Positions 36,446 through 45,494 of a DNA stretch of 64,000 bases are shown in pieces. Source of the DNA: Streptomyces sp. V4I8 (lineage in GTDB: Bacteria; Actinomycetota; Actinomycetes; Streptomycetales; Streptomycetaceae); contig NZ_JBGCCN010000004.1 in assembly GCF_041261225.1 (NCBI RefSeq), positions 62,001 to 126,000 on the forward strand. Direction: 5' to 3'. Position 1 is the first letter of the stretch. Every line of letters begins with the position of its first letter. The translations under genes were made by a program, and so were the position numbers. The notes under the pieces are model-generated. The model saw only the letters and a list, made by a program, of their open reading frames with translations, was not told where the DNA came from and ran no database searches.

Positions 36446-36775
36446 ATGGGGTCCAAGCAACAGAAGTACGACGCCGAGTTCCGTGAAGGTGCTGTACGCA
36501 TCGTGATCGAGACGGGCAAGCCGATCCCGGAGGTCGCCGAGGATCTCGGAGTGCATCCGGGGACGCTGCACAGCTGGGTTTCACGCTGGAGGAGGAACGG
36601 CTCGGCCTCCTCCGACCGGCCCGCGCCCGCCGCCTCGGGCGGCCGGCTGCGGGAGGGTGAACGCGCTGAGCTGGAGCGGCTGCGCCGGGAGATGAACGAG
36701 AAGAACAAGCGCATCCGCGAGCTGGAGATGGAACGTGACGTCTTCAAACAGTGCATGGCCTTGTGGGTGAAGTAG
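36446..36775 (+). CDS. IS3-family OrfA (DNA-binding subunit of transposase)
   Basis: 109 residues with an N-terminal helix-turn-helix (Val-Arg-Ile-Val-Ile-Glu-Thr-Gly, then Val-Ala-Glu-Asp-Leu-Gly-Val-His) and a C-terminal leucine-zipper-like coiled coil (Glu-Leu-Glu-Arg-Leu-Arg-Arg-Glu ... Ile-Arg-Glu-Leu-Glu-Met-Glu). It starts at ATG 36446 after GGGGAAG. It overlaps orfB, which is in the -1 frame, as in other IS3 elements that produce OrfAB by frameshift. Confidence 0.9.
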   Translation: MGSKQQKYDAEFREGAVRIVIETGKPIPEVAEDLGVHPGTLHSWVSRWRRNGSASSDRPAPAASGGRLREGERAELERLRREMNEKNKRIRELEMERDVFKQCMALWVK

Positions 36776-37557
36776 CTGCCGCGGACCCGGCCCGGCTGGC
36801 CGGGGTGATCAGCGACTGCAAGGCCGAGAAGAACATTCCGCACACCACGTCCTGCCGGGTGCTGGGCGTGAGCGAGTCGTGGTTCTACAAGTGGAAGGAC
36901 AGGCCTGTCACCGCCCGCGAAGTGCGGCGCGGACAGCTGGCCGAGGCCGTCCGGCGCGTCTTCGACGCCTCGGGCGGCACCTACGGCTCCCCGAAGGTGT
37001 GGATCACGCTCGTCAGGCAGGGATGGCGCGTCTCGGTGAACACCGTTGCGAAGACCATGGCCGAGCTGGGCCTGGCCGGACGGAAGGTACGCTGGCGTCG
37101 CGGGCTCACCCGCCCCGGTAGGCGGGCCGCGGCGCCGGACTTCGTGCGCCGCGACTTCAGCGCGGATGCCCCGGACCAAGTCTGGTGCGGCGACATGACC
37201 GAGATCGTCACGGGTGAGGGCAAGCTCTACCTGGCCACGGTGATCGACCTGTTCTCACGCCGCCTGCTCGGTTACGCGATGGGCGCTCGCCACGATGCCG
37301 AACTCGTCGTGGCCTCACTGCACATGGCCGCAGCCACCCGCGGAGGCGACGTGAAAGGCGTGATCTTTCACAGCGACAGGGGCAGCGAGTACGTCTCCCG
37401 CCGGTTCAAGCGGGTCTGCCGCCGTCTCGGCGTGACCCAGTCCATGGGACGCGTCGGCTCATGTTTCGACAACGCCGTCAGCGAGGCATTCAACAGCGTC
37501 CTCAAGGTCGAATACATCTACCGGCACACCTTCGACACCCGTACCGACACGGCAGCT

Positions 37558-39022
37558 GTAGTTCTTGATCGTTGGCGTGTTCGTGCTGGTCAACGGGGGT
37601 GCGGGGGCGGCCGAGGGTAGGGGGACGGCCACCGTGATCATGAGCGTTTGTGACGACGATCAAGGAACAGGTGGCCGTGGAGGCCACGATAGCCGGGCAG
37701 GAGTGGACGGCCGCGTTCGGGGCGGTGATGGCCGAGGTCGCTGACTGCTTCCCGCGCCGGGAACCGCGCCTGCTGGCGCGGGAGATGACCGAGGGCATGC
37801 TGATGGAGCTCGATACGCGCAACTGCTGGACGCTCGGCGAGGCGCTGGGGCACTCGGGCCCGCACCGGCTGCAGCACTTCCTCTCCCGTGGTGTGTGGGA
37901 CCACGATCTGGCCCGCGACCGGCTCATGACCTGGGCGGCCGGTGAACTCGCGGACGACCAGGCGGTGTTGATCGTGGACGAGACCGGTGATGAGAAGTCC
38001 TCGACCGACTGCGTGGGAGCGGCCCACCAGTACTCCGGGGCGCTCGGCGGTATCGGTCTGTGCCAGGTCTCCGTCCACCTCACCTACGCCTCGGTAAGCG
38101 GGCACACGCTGATCGACCGCGCCCTCTACCTGGGCGCCGGGTGGGCCGCCGACGAGGAACGCCGCCTGCTCACCCACGTCCCCGACGAGACCCTGTTCGC
38201 CACCAAGCCACAGCTCGCGGCCGCCATGCTGCAGCGTGTACGTGCCCTGGGGATACCGGCCCGCTGGCTGGCCGGCGACGAGGTGTACGGCGGTCGCGAG
38301 CTGCGACGGCATGCACGGGCACTCGGCCTCGACTACGCCCTCGCGGTCCGCGCCGACCACCGCGTCACCACCCCAGCCGGCCGCTTCACCGCCACCGAAC
38401 TCGCCGCCCGCTTACCCCGCCGCACCTGGATGCGCATGCGTACCGGCCACGGGACCAAGGGCGACCGTCACTACGACTGGGCCATGATCGGCGTCCTCGC
38501 CGACGACACCCCCGAAAGCACCGGGCCGGGCCACTCCTACCTGCTGGTGCGCCGCCACCGCTACACCCGCGAACTCTCCTTCTACCGCTGCCACTCCGCA
38601 ACCGCGGTCACCATGGCCACCCTGGTCGATGTGGTGTGCTGCAGATGGAAAATCGAAGAGGACTTCCAGGCCGGAAAATCCGACTGCGGCCTGGACGAGG
38701 GCCAGACCACCTGCTGGAACTCCTGGATGCGCTGGAGCCTGATCAGCATGCTCGCCGCAGCCATCCTGGCCGTCACCCAAGCCCGCGCCGCCGCCCAGAC
38801 ACCCAGCGGCCCACTCGCCCCCTCAAGCACCCGCGAGCTGCTGCGACTCCTACGCGCCACCGCCCTGCGCCCTCCCCGCCGCGACCTGGAGCACCTCCTG
38901 CACTGGTCCGCATGGCGCCGCCACCATCAACAGCAAGCCACCGAAGCCCACCGCCGCTGGAACAACATCACCGCCGCAGCAACCACCTGACCAGCAACAA
39001 TGACCAACCGATCAAGAACTAC
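37558..39022 (+). mobile_element. IS701-like element nested inside the IS3 element
   Basis: The termini are perfect inverted repeats GTAGTTCTTGATCG (37558-37571, and 39009-39022 in reverse). The flanks read CAGCTG on both sides (37553-37558 and 39022-39027). Because CAGCTG is a palindrome, the exact edge is ambiguous: a 4-bp AGCT duplication with the coordinates given here, or up to 6 bp. The element carries one transposase gene and looks intact. Confidence 0.88.
37650..38990 (+). CDS. IS701-like DDE transposase
   Basis: 446 residues from GTG 37650. Motifs typical of this group include Val-Asp-Glu-Thr-Gly-Asp-Glu-Lys ('VDETGDEK') near residue 108, Trp-Leu-Ala-Gly-Asp-Glu-Val-Tyr-Gly near 208, and the Trp-Lys-Ile-Glu-Glu-Asp-Phe-Gln ('WKIEEDFQ') Glu motif near 334. 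The length is normal and the frame uninterrupted, so it could move the element. Family assignment to IS701 is by pattern. Confidence 0.88.
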   Translation: MTTIKEQVAVEATIAGQEWTAAFGAVMAEVADCFPRREPRLLAREMTEGMLMELDTRNCWTLGEALGHSGPHRLQHFLSRGVWDHDLARDRLMTWAAGELADDQAVLIVDETGDEKSSTDCVGAAHQYSGALGGIGLCQVSVHLTYASVSGHTLIDRALYLGAGWAADEERRLLTHVPDETLFATKPQLAAAMLQRVRALGIPARWLAGDEVYGGRELRRHARALGLDYALAVRADHRVTTPAGRFTATELAARLPRRTWMRMRTGHGTKGDRHYDWAMIGVLADDTPESTGPGHSYLLVRRHRYTRELSFYRCHSATAVTMATLVDVVCCRWKIEEDFQAGKSDCGLDEGQTTCWNSWMRWSLISMLAAAILAVTQARAAAQTPSGPLAPSSTRELLRLLRATALRPPRRDLEHLLHWSAWRRHHQQQATEAHRRWNNITAAATT

Positions 39023-39252
39023 AGCTGCCGTGACCGAGGCCCGGCTGAAGATCGCCACGTGGATCACCGGCTTCTACAACACCCGCCGACTACACAGCGT
39101 ATGCGAGTACCACAGCCCGATCGACTACGAACATATGCATCGGACCGGCTCCGCCCTGGAGCTGGCCGCCTAGAAACTCTCCACACAACGAGGGGATTGA
39201 CAGAGCGACAGCGACGGTGAGAGAGGATCAGTTATCTGGCCGGTTCACGTGG

Positions 39253-40308
39253 TCAGTTGCGTCGAGCGATGACGCGATAAGCGTTGGACAGCCGGGTTCG
39301 ACGCACGAGAGGTGCGAGCAGCTGGTCGGCGATCCAGGCCGTCAGCAGGAATGGTGCGGCGGCCAGGACCAGGAGCACACGAAGCAGTCGCGAGGCGAAG
39401 CGCGGACGTTCGGGGAGCCATGGGGCATCGTCCGGCGGCAGGATGCGGGTGAGCAGGAACCATGTCGCGCAGACCAGATCGGCGGGGATATGTGGTTCCC
39501 GTCGGTCGGTGCTCATGACGGTGAAGCCCTGCTCCTCAAGTTCTCGGCAGAGATTGGCAATCGGCATGATGTTCAGATGCTGCGGTTGCAGCCACGGCAC
39601 CCACCACCTGCCCAGCAGCCGGCCATAAGCCGACTCCGGGTCCGGCACCTCGATGATCAAATGTCCGCCGGGACGCAGCGCGGTCCACGCGGCGGCCAAC
39701 TCCAGTTTGGGGTCGAGTGTGTGCTCCAGGTAATGGAACATGCTCACCACGTCATACTGCTCGGCCATCTCGTCCACGAGATCGACGAAGAAGCCTCGGT
39801 AGGACCGGGAAATCCGGCCTTCTGTGACCGCGCGCTCCACGCCCTCGCTGTTGTCGAGCCCATCGAACACCATCGCGGGCAGGACCTCTTTGGCGGCCTC
39901 ACAGAAGTGGCCTTGTGAAGTGCCCACGTCCAGCCAACGGCCCGGCCGTGCCAAGCGGCGCATCGCCCGCGCGCTGGCCTGGAAGCGCTTGATGCTGCCC
40001 CTGCCCTGGAACAGCTTCGCAGTGGCCTCCTCCCCCAGGCCGTCGTAGAAGTCCCGGTAGTAAAAGTTCAGTCCCTCCGGGCTGAGCCGGGGATTCTGGA
40101 ACACATGGCCGCAGTCCTGGCATTGGTCCAGAACAAAGCGGCCGGGCTTGAGCTGGATCAGGTCGGTGGTGCGCAATCGCGCACGCAGATTTGGGGAACC
40201 GCACCAGGGGCAGTCGGTTCGCGGGGGTAAGTAGAATCGATCGGTGCCACGCGCAAGTTCTTCCCGATACTCAGGGCGCCGGGCGGCGATCTGTTTCCTG
40301 CGTGTCAT
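39253..40308 (-). CDS. Class I methyltransferase with N-terminal zinc ribbon
   Basis: 351 residues from ATG 40308, preceded by AGGAAGG. The N-terminus has Cys-Pro-Trp-Cys-Gly and, about 25 residues on, Cys-Gln-Asp-Cys-Gly-His, a four-Cys zinc ribbon. A SAM-binding domain follows: Trp-Leu-Asp-Val-Gly-Thr-Ser-Gln-Gly near residue 128, Leu-Glu-His near 198 and Leu-Arg-Pro-Gly-Gly near 220. Two basic/hydrophobic helices end the protein. Such zinc-ribbon methyltransferases often act in sugar, polysaccharide or lipid pathways. The substrate is unknown. It diverges from the next methyltransferase at 40649. Confidence 0.85.
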   Translation of the reverse strand: MTRRKQIAARRPEYREELARGTDRFYLPPRTDCPWCGSPNLRARLRTTDLIQLKPGRFVLDQCQDCGHVFQNPRLSPEGLNFYYRDFYDGLGEEATAKLFQGRGSIKRFQASARAMRRLARPGRWLDVGTSQGHFCEAAKEVLPAMVFDGLDNSEGVERAVTEGRISRSYRGFFVDLVDEMAEQYDVVSMFHYLEHTLDPKLELAAAWTALRPGGHLIIEVPDPESAYGRLLGRWWVPWLQPQHLNIMPIANLCRELEEQGFTVMSTDRREPHIPADLVCATWFLLTRILPPDDAPWLPERPRFASRLLRVLLVLAAAPFLLTAWIADQLLAPLVRRTRLSNAYRVIARRN

Positions 40309-40648
40309 GAGATTTTCTGCCTTCCTGGGATGCGCGTCGCTGCACTTCGCTCGGTTCGGCATTCGTGTATGAAAGGTATCGGATGCCCGACAGGCTCCGG
40401 AGTTTCCAGATCCGCCAGTATATCGAGACCGGATTACTCCTTACTCGTCTCGACCTTCGGAGAGATCCCACTCCCCATTGCAGGGACGGACGCCCCGTCC
40501 ACGGCATCAGAATCTCCACCAGGCTCGTGATGGGCATACCTGCGCCACCAAAGCCACACGTTCATCCGTATCAGTAGGACCGCTGACACTCGCCACGTCG
40601 GAGTGTCAGCCACCCCAGCCAAACGCTGCCCAATGGGAAGATCAAGGC

Positions 40649-41443
40649 ATGACGCGAACCAATAGCTTTCTCCTCGACGACCCTCATGTCGAGACCAGCA
40701 AATACCTCGACCCCTTCGACTCAATCTTCGACCCCACAACGTTCCGGCACCTGGAAGCACTCGGCGTCGGGCCTGGCTGGCGCTGTTGGGAAGTGGGCGC
40801 CAGGGGCACGTCGGTGGTGTCCTGGCTCGCCAAGAAGGTCGGTCCGACCGGAAAGGTGATCGCTTCCGACATCGACGCGTCTCAGGTCGCCCCGGGATTT
40901 CGCTCGCCGGTCGAGGTCCGCTCCCACGACCTCGGTGTGGACGAGCCGCCGGCAGCGGGGCTCGACCTGGTACATGCCCGACTCGTCCTTCACCATGTTC
41001 CGGACCCGGAAAGGGCGTTACGGTCCCTGGTCAAATCCCTGCGCGTCGGCGGACGGCTTCTCATCGAAGACACGGACCCGGCCCTGCAGCCCCTGGCCTG
41101 CCTGGACGAGTACAGCGCAGCCCAGCAATTGGCCAACCGACTGCGGCATGCCTACCACCAACTGCTTTCCGACCACGGCGACGACATCGCCTACGGACGT
41201 AGGCTTCCCCGACTGTTACGCAACGCCGGGCTCCACCGCGTCGAGGCCGACGCGTACTTTCCGGTCACCTCGCGCGCGAGCGTCGCACTGGAGTCCGCGA
41301 TGATGCACCAGATCCGGGACCGGCTCGTCACCGCCGGTCTCGCCACGGACGGCGACATCAACCAGCATCTGACAAACATCGCCTCCGGAACCATGGATCT
41401 GGCCACCGCGCCGATGATCTCGGCCTGGGGCCGCCGGACGTGA
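40649..41443 (+). CDS. Class I SAM-dependent methyltransferase
   Basis: 264 residues from ATG 40649 with AAGG upstream. The SAM-binding strand is Trp-Glu-Val-Gly-Ala-Arg-Gly near residue 48, followed by an Asp-Ile-Asp strand end near 74 and Arg-Leu-Val-Leu-His-His-Val-Pro ('RLVLHHVP') near 112. These match ubiE/Methyltransf_11-like small-molecule methyltransferases. Two TTA codons point to bldA dependence. No adjacent pathway genes identify a substrate; it converges on the sugar transporter operon. Confidence 0.85.
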   Translation: MTRTNSFLLDDPHVETSKYLDPFDSIFDPTTFRHLEALGVGPGWRCWEVGARGTSVVSWLAKKVGPTGKVIASDIDASQVAPGFRSPVEVRSHDLGVDEPPAAGLDLVHARLVLHHVPDPERALRSLVKSLRVGGRLLIEDTDPALQPLACLDEYSAAQQLANRLRHAYHQLLSDHGDDIAYGRRLPRLLRNAGLHRVEADAYFPVTSRASVALESAMMHQIRDRLVTAGLATDGDINQHLTNIASGTMDLATAPMISAWGRRT

Positions 41444-41562
41444 ATTCAAAGTCAATGTGACAGAAGGCGGGTGCTCTGGAATCCCACGGCCGTCCTGTCA
41501 GGGTTTCATTCAGCAGCGGACAAGATATCTTCAGGGGTCGGGAAGAGCCCACCCCTGAAGGG

Positions 41563-42402
41563 CTATTTCACCGACCCGGCCATGACGCCTTGGACGAAGT
41601 GCCGCTGGAAGGCGAAGAACACGACGACCGGCACGACGAGGGACAGGAAGGCTCCGGGTGCGAGGACGTCGATGTTGCTGCCGAACTGGCGGATCTGGGA
41701 CTGGAGTTCCACGGTGAGTGGCTGTGAGGCGCTGTCGGCGAAGAGCAGCGCGACGAGCATGTCGTTCCATACCCACAGGAACTGGAAGATGGCGAGTGAG
41801 GCGATCGCCGGGCGGCCGACGGGGAGGACGAGGCGGGTGAAGATGCGCCACTCACTGCCGCCGTCCATGCGCGCAGCCTCCAGCATCTCCTTGGGCATTT
41901 CGGCGAAGTAGTTCCGCAGCAGGAACACCGCGAACGGCAGCCCGTAGGCCACGTGGAAGAGGACGACTCCGGGGATCGTGCCGAACAGGCCGAGCTGACC
42001 GAAGAGTTTGGCGACGGGGAGCAGGCCGATCTGCACGGGGACCACGAGCAGGGCGACCACGAGCAGGAAGACCGCCTCACGGCCGGGGAAGTCCAGCCAC
42101 GCGAAGGCGTATCCGGCGAGGGCCGCGATCACCACGACCAGCAGCGTCGTCGGCACCGAGATCAGCACGGTGTTCCAGAAGGCCTGGCTGATGCCGGCGT
42201 TCTGCAGCAGTGCCGAGTAGTTGTCGAAGGACAGCTGACCGGGGCTGGTGAACACGGTCCACCAGCCGCCCTTCGCGGTGTCCTCGGCGGAGCGCAGGGA
42301 GGACAGGAACAGGCCGGCCAGCGGGGTCATCCACACCAGCCCAATCACCACCAGGAACGCCTGGACCAGTGAGTTGGCCAGGTGGCGCCTGACCGCGTTC
42401 AT
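41563..42402 (-). CDS. Sugar ABC transporter permease (MalG-type)
   Basis: 279 residues. ATG at 42402 overlaps the preceding stop as ATGA and has GAAGGAG at 7 nt. About six membrane helices and the EAA loop Glu-Ala-Ala-Arg-Met-Asp-Gly-Gly ('EAARMDG') near residue 180 define a binding-protein-dependent permease of the MalG class. It pairs with the upstream MalF-class permease and the lipoprotein to import an alpha-glucoside. No ATPase gene is in the operon, as is normal in Streptomyces, where a shared MsiK-type ATPase serves many importers. Confidence 0.92.
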   Translation of the reverse strand: MNAVRRHLANSLVQAFLVVIGLVWMTPLAGLFLSSLRSAEDTAKGGWWTVFTSPGQLSFDNYSALLQNAGISQAFWNTVLISVPTTLLVVVIAALAGYAFAWLDFPGREAVFLLVVALLVVPVQIGLLPVAKLFGQLGLFGTIPGVVLFHVAYGLPFAVFLLRNYFAEMPKEMLEAARMDGGSEWRIFTRLVLPVGRPAIASLAIFQFLWVWNDMLVALLFADSASQPLTVELQSQIRQFGSNIDVLAPGAFLSLVVPVVVFFAFQRHFVQGVMAGSVK

Positions 42403-43766
42403 CGCTGACTCCTTCGGAAACGGCGGACGTTGAAGACCATGGCGGGGATGACCAGCAGCAGGAGCAGGACGCCCAGCGCGCTGCCGAGCCCCTGGTTGTT
42501 GCCGCCGCCGAAGGACACCAGCCACATCTGTGTGGCGAGCACGGTCGCGTCCTCCTGCACCGGGCCGGGGGCGATGATGTAGACGAGGTCGAAGACCTTC
42601 ATCACGTTGATGACGAGGGTGATGAAGACGACCGTGAGGACCGGTGCCAGCAGCGGCACCGTGATCCGGCGGAAGATCTGCCACTCGTTCGCGCCGTCCA
42701 TCCGCGCCGCCTCGAGCGAGTCCCGGGGCAGGGCCGAGAGGCCCGCGCCGATCAGGACCATGGCGAAGCCGGTCCAGATCCACAGGTACGCCCCGATGAT
42801 CGCCGGCGTGACGAGGGTGGGTCCCAGCCAGGAGATGCCCTCGTAGGGGGCGGCGAAGTTCGAGGCCGGCAGCTTCACCGTGTACGAGCCGTCGTCCAGC
42901 CTTTCGAAGCGGAAGGAGCCGTCGGCCGCGGTGGTCGTCGATGCGACCGTCTTCCCGGCCCGTACCGCCTCGACCTTCATCTCCGGCAGTCCGCTCTCTT
43001 GCCGGTCGACCTTGCCCTGCTGCCCTCCCCCACCGGGCGTGAAGTCCAGGTAGACGACACCGCGCAGCTCACCGGGGCTCGCCTTGCGCTCGGCTACCGC
43101 GGAGGCGGGCCGGGCGTCCGCGGGCAGGTCGGCCGGCAGGACGCCGACCAGGCCCAGCGTCACCGCCTGCCCCGGGGACGCGGTCGCGGTCGTGCGGTAC
43201 GAACCGTCCTCGTCCTTGGTCAGTCCCTGTCCGTCGCGGGCCCGGGCCGTCGGATACGTCGACGTACCCTGGAAGGCGTCGTGCACGGAGACGGCGGCGG
43301 CGTTCAGTACGCCCTTGTCGGGGTCCTCGTCGTAGGCGAGCCGGAAGATGATGCCGGCGGCGAGGAAGGACACGGCCATCGGCATGAACAGCAGCAGCTT
43401 GAACACGGTCGCCCAGCGGACCTTCTCCACCAGCACGGCCAGGATCAGACCGAGTCCGGTGAGCAGGGCCGGGGCCACCACCACCCAGATCGTGGTGTTG
43501 CGGATGGCCTTCAGCGTCGCCGGGTCGCGGAACATCTCGGCGTAGTTCTCGCCGCCCACGAAACGGGTACCGGAGGCGTCGAAGAAACTGCGCCCGACGG
43601 AGAAGAGGACGGGGTACACGACCAGGGCGCCCAGCAGGAGCAGTGCGGGGAAGACGAAGAGCAGGGCGATGATCCGAGCGCGCCGCCGGGTACGCCGACC
43701 GCGCGCCTTGCCCCCGGCGCCCGCGGCGGGCGCCGGGCTCGTCTCGTTCACGAGTGTGGCGGTCAT
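42399..43766 (-). CDS. Sugar ABC transporter permease (MalF-type) with extracytoplasmic insertion
   Basis: 455 residues from ATG 43766, 7 nt after the lipoprotein stop at 43774. The permease core has the EAA loop (Glu-Ala-Ala-Arg-Met-Asp-Gly-Ala) near residue 350. Between helices 3 and 4 there is an insertion of about 150 residues that contains a Cna-B/SdrD-like beta segment ('ADGSFRFERLDDGSYTV') and a charged linker. This places an extra domain outside the membrane, analogous to the large P2 loop of E. coli MalF, which contacts the binding protein. It is otherwise a standard partner for the MalG-type permease. Confidence 0.9.
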   Translation of the reverse strand: MTATLVNETSPAPAAGAGGKARGRRTRRRARIIALLFVFPALLLLGALVVYPVLFSVGRSFFDASGTRFVGGENYAEMFRDPATLKAIRNTTIWVVVAPALLTGLGLILAVLVEKVRWATVFKLLLFMPMAVSFLAAGIIFRLAYDEDPDKGVLNAAAVSVHDAFQGTSTYPTARARDGQGLTKDEDGSYRTTATASPGQAVTLGLVGVLPADLPADARPASAVAERKASPGELRGVVYLDFTPGGGGQQGKVDRQESGLPEMKVEAVRAGKTVASTTTAADGSFRFERLDDGSYTVKLPASNFAAPYEGISWLGPTLVTPAIIGAYLWIWTGFAMVLIGAGLSALPRDSLEAARMDGANEWQIFRRITVPLLAPVLTVVFITLVINVMKVFDLVYIIAPGPVQEDATVLATQMWLVSFGGGNNQGLGSALGVLLLLLVIPAMVFNVRRFRRSQR

Positions 43767-43773
43767 GACCGAC

Positions 43774-45114
43774 TCAGCCCTGGTCCTGGTATGCCTTGGC
43801 CGCCGCGGCCTCCAGCTTGGCCGCGGTCCCCTTCGCATCCGACGGGTCGCGCAGGAAGTCCTGCAGGAGCTTCCACTCGCCCGCGCCCTTGGTGCCGCCG
43901 AAGGCCGCCGGTGCCTGGTCCGACATGTCGAAGCGGACCGAGTCCGAATCCCCGGCGGCGACAAGGGACTTGGCGGTCGCGCGGGTGACGTCGTCGCCGT
44001 ACGAGGCGAGGTCGACGTTCTTGTTCGGGGACAGGAAGCCGCCCGCCTGCGCCCACACCGCCGCGGCCTCCGGGGTCGCCAGGTACTCCAGCAGCGCCAT
44101 GCCGGCCTTCTGGTTCTTGCCGTCCTTCAGCACGACGGCCGCGTCACCGCCGCTGACGACCGGGGCCTTGCCGGCGCCGACCGCCGGGAACGGGAAGAAG
44201 TTCGCGTCCTCGCCGATCGACTTGCCGAACTGGTCCTTGGCGACGCCCGCGACGAAGTCGCCCTCGTAGACCATGCCCGCCTCGGGCTTCGGCCCGAAGA
44301 CCTTCTCCACCGAGCCGGGGAAGTCGGTGTTGAGGGCGCCCTTCTGGCCGCCCGCGATCAGCTGCTTGTCCTTGAACAGCTTGCCGAGGGTGGTCAGCGC
44401 GTCGACCACCGACGGGTCGGTCCACTTCAGCTGGTGCGTGGCGAGGGCGTCGTACTTCTCGGGTCCGGCCTGGGAGAGGTAGACGTTCTCGAACCAGTCG
44501 GTCAGCGTCCAGCCGTCCTGTCCGGCGACCGAGAAGGCGGCGAGGCCGGAGTCGGAGACGGTCTGTCCGGCCTTCAGCATGTCGTCGTAGGTCTTCGGCG
44601 CCTCGACACCGGCTTGGGCGAGGGCGTCGGGGCTGTACCAGACGGTCGACTTGTGCGCGGCCTTGAAGTACAGGCCGTAGAGGGTGCCGTCGACGCTGCC
44701 GTAGTCCTGCCACACGGGGGCGAAGTTGGCGTCCACGGACTGCTGGGCCGTCTTCGACAGCGGCTTGAGCCAGTCGTTCTTCGCGAACTGCTGCAGCACG
44801 CCGACCTGCGGGACCATCACCACGTCGGGGGCGTTGCCGCCCTCGATCTTGCTGCCGACGACCGTGGAGACATTGTCCCCGGTAGACACGAACTGCGTCT
44901 TGGCGCCGGTCTTCTCAGTGAAGGCGTCCAGCACCTTCTGGAAGTTCTTCTGCTCGGTGCCGGACCAGACACCCGCCACGGTGACCGTCTCACCTTTTAA
45001 TAACGGCTCACCGCTGTCTTCGGAGTCGGAACCATCTCCACAGGCGGTCGTGCCGAGCACCAGGACGACAGCGATGCAGCCGGTGAGCAGGGTGGTACGT
45101 CGTCGCATGGTCAT
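43774..45114 (-). CDS. Sugar-binding lipoprotein of the ABC importer
   Basis: 446 residues. ATG 45114 follows GTAGGA. The signal ends in a lipobox (Gly-Thr-Thr-Ala-Cys), so the protein is a lipid-anchored extracellular binding protein of the family 1 solute-binding type. Features include Ala-Pro-Asp-Val-Val-Met-Val-Pro near residue 95 and Trp-Tyr-Ser-Pro-Asp near 160. Two adjacent TTA codons sit about 38-39 codons into the gene, just after the lipobox, so translation should depend on the bldA tRNA. Gene order with GH13 and two permeases suggests an alpha-glucoside such as maltose, trehalose or sucrose (inference). Confidence 0.92.
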   Translation of the reverse strand: MTMRRRTTLLTGCIAVVLVLGTTACGDGSDSEDSGEPLLKGETVTVAGVWSGTEQKNFQKVLDAFTEKTGAKTQFVSTGDNVSTVVGSKIEGGNAPDVVMVPQVGVLQQFAKNDWLKPLSKTAQQSVDANFAPVWQDYGSVDGTLYGLYFKAAHKSTVWYSPDALAQAGVEAPKTYDDMLKAGQTVSDSGLAAFSVAGQDGWTLTDWFENVYLSQAGPEKYDALATHQLKWTDPSVVDALTTLGKLFKDKQLIAGGQKGALNTDFPGSVEKVFGPKPEAGMVYEGDFVAGVAKDQFGKSIGEDANFFPFPAVGAGKAPVVSGGDAAVVLKDGKNQKAGMALLEYLATPEAAAVWAQAGGFLSPNKNVDLASYGDDVTRATAKSLVAAGDSDSVRFDMSDQAPAAFGGTKGAGEWKLLQDFLRDPSDAKGTAAKLEAAAAKAYQDQG

Positions 45115-45494
45115 TGATGTCCTACCTCTCAAAACGTGGGTCAGATCTCGTCACTCGTACAAGGGAAGGCTCAGGAGACGCGCCCGAGCTCTGGGCTGGG
45201 GTGGACGTCGGATCGAGACGTGACTGCAGAACCGCAACGTCCGTGGCTTGGCCGCGCTCGCGGCGGCGGCGGTGGAGCCCGCGCGGACCCGGCGCACAGC
45301 GCTGCCCGGCTTGAGGCCGGCCACCGTCATGGACACCTTCGGCACCTCCGACCGCCTCTCCGGCTTCGCCGGCCTGGCCGGCGACAGCGCTACCAAGGTT
45401 CACCCCCATCACGACTACGGCTCGGCATCACGATTGGGCGCGGTCCCTTCAGAGCAGGGGAAAGGAAGTGAGAGGCGTTCTCTGGAGCCGCACA
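45115..45494. other. Gap within the sugar operon, no supported gene
   Basis: The 380 nt between the GH13 gene and the lipoprotein gene contain overlapping frames on both strands without clear gene features. The gap may hold a second promoter for the transporter genes. Confidence 0.35.

Larger units (their letters stand above)
36751..39173 (+). pseudogene. IS3-family OrfB transposase split by the nested IS
   Basis: The N-terminal part (36751 to about 37557) holds the DDE core: Asp in Val-Trp-Cys-Gly-Asp-Met-Thr, Asp in Phe-His-Ser-Asp-Arg-Gly and Glu in Asn-Ala-Val-Ser-Glu-Ala-Phe. The frame is then broken by the IS701-like element. Removing that element and one copy of the target duplication restores the frame exactly into 39028-39173, giving the C-terminal Phe-Tyr-Asn-Thr-Arg-Arg-Leu-His-Ser segment typical of IS3 OrfB. 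The split copy cannot make a full transposase. Confidence 0.9.
36394..39202 (+). mobile_element. IS3-family element, interrupted by a nested IS
   Basis: The ends are imperfect inverted repeats: TG-x3-TTCCCCTC...GTGGAG at the left (from 36394) and its counterpart TG-x3-ATCCCCTC...GTGGAG in reverse at the right (to 39202). The trinucleotide GAG is duplicated at 36391-36393 and 39203-39205. The element carries orfA and orfB, and the second is split by the IS701-like element. Without the nested copy it would be about 1.34 kb. It separates the subtilase gene from the methyltransferase gene. Confidence 0.85.
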
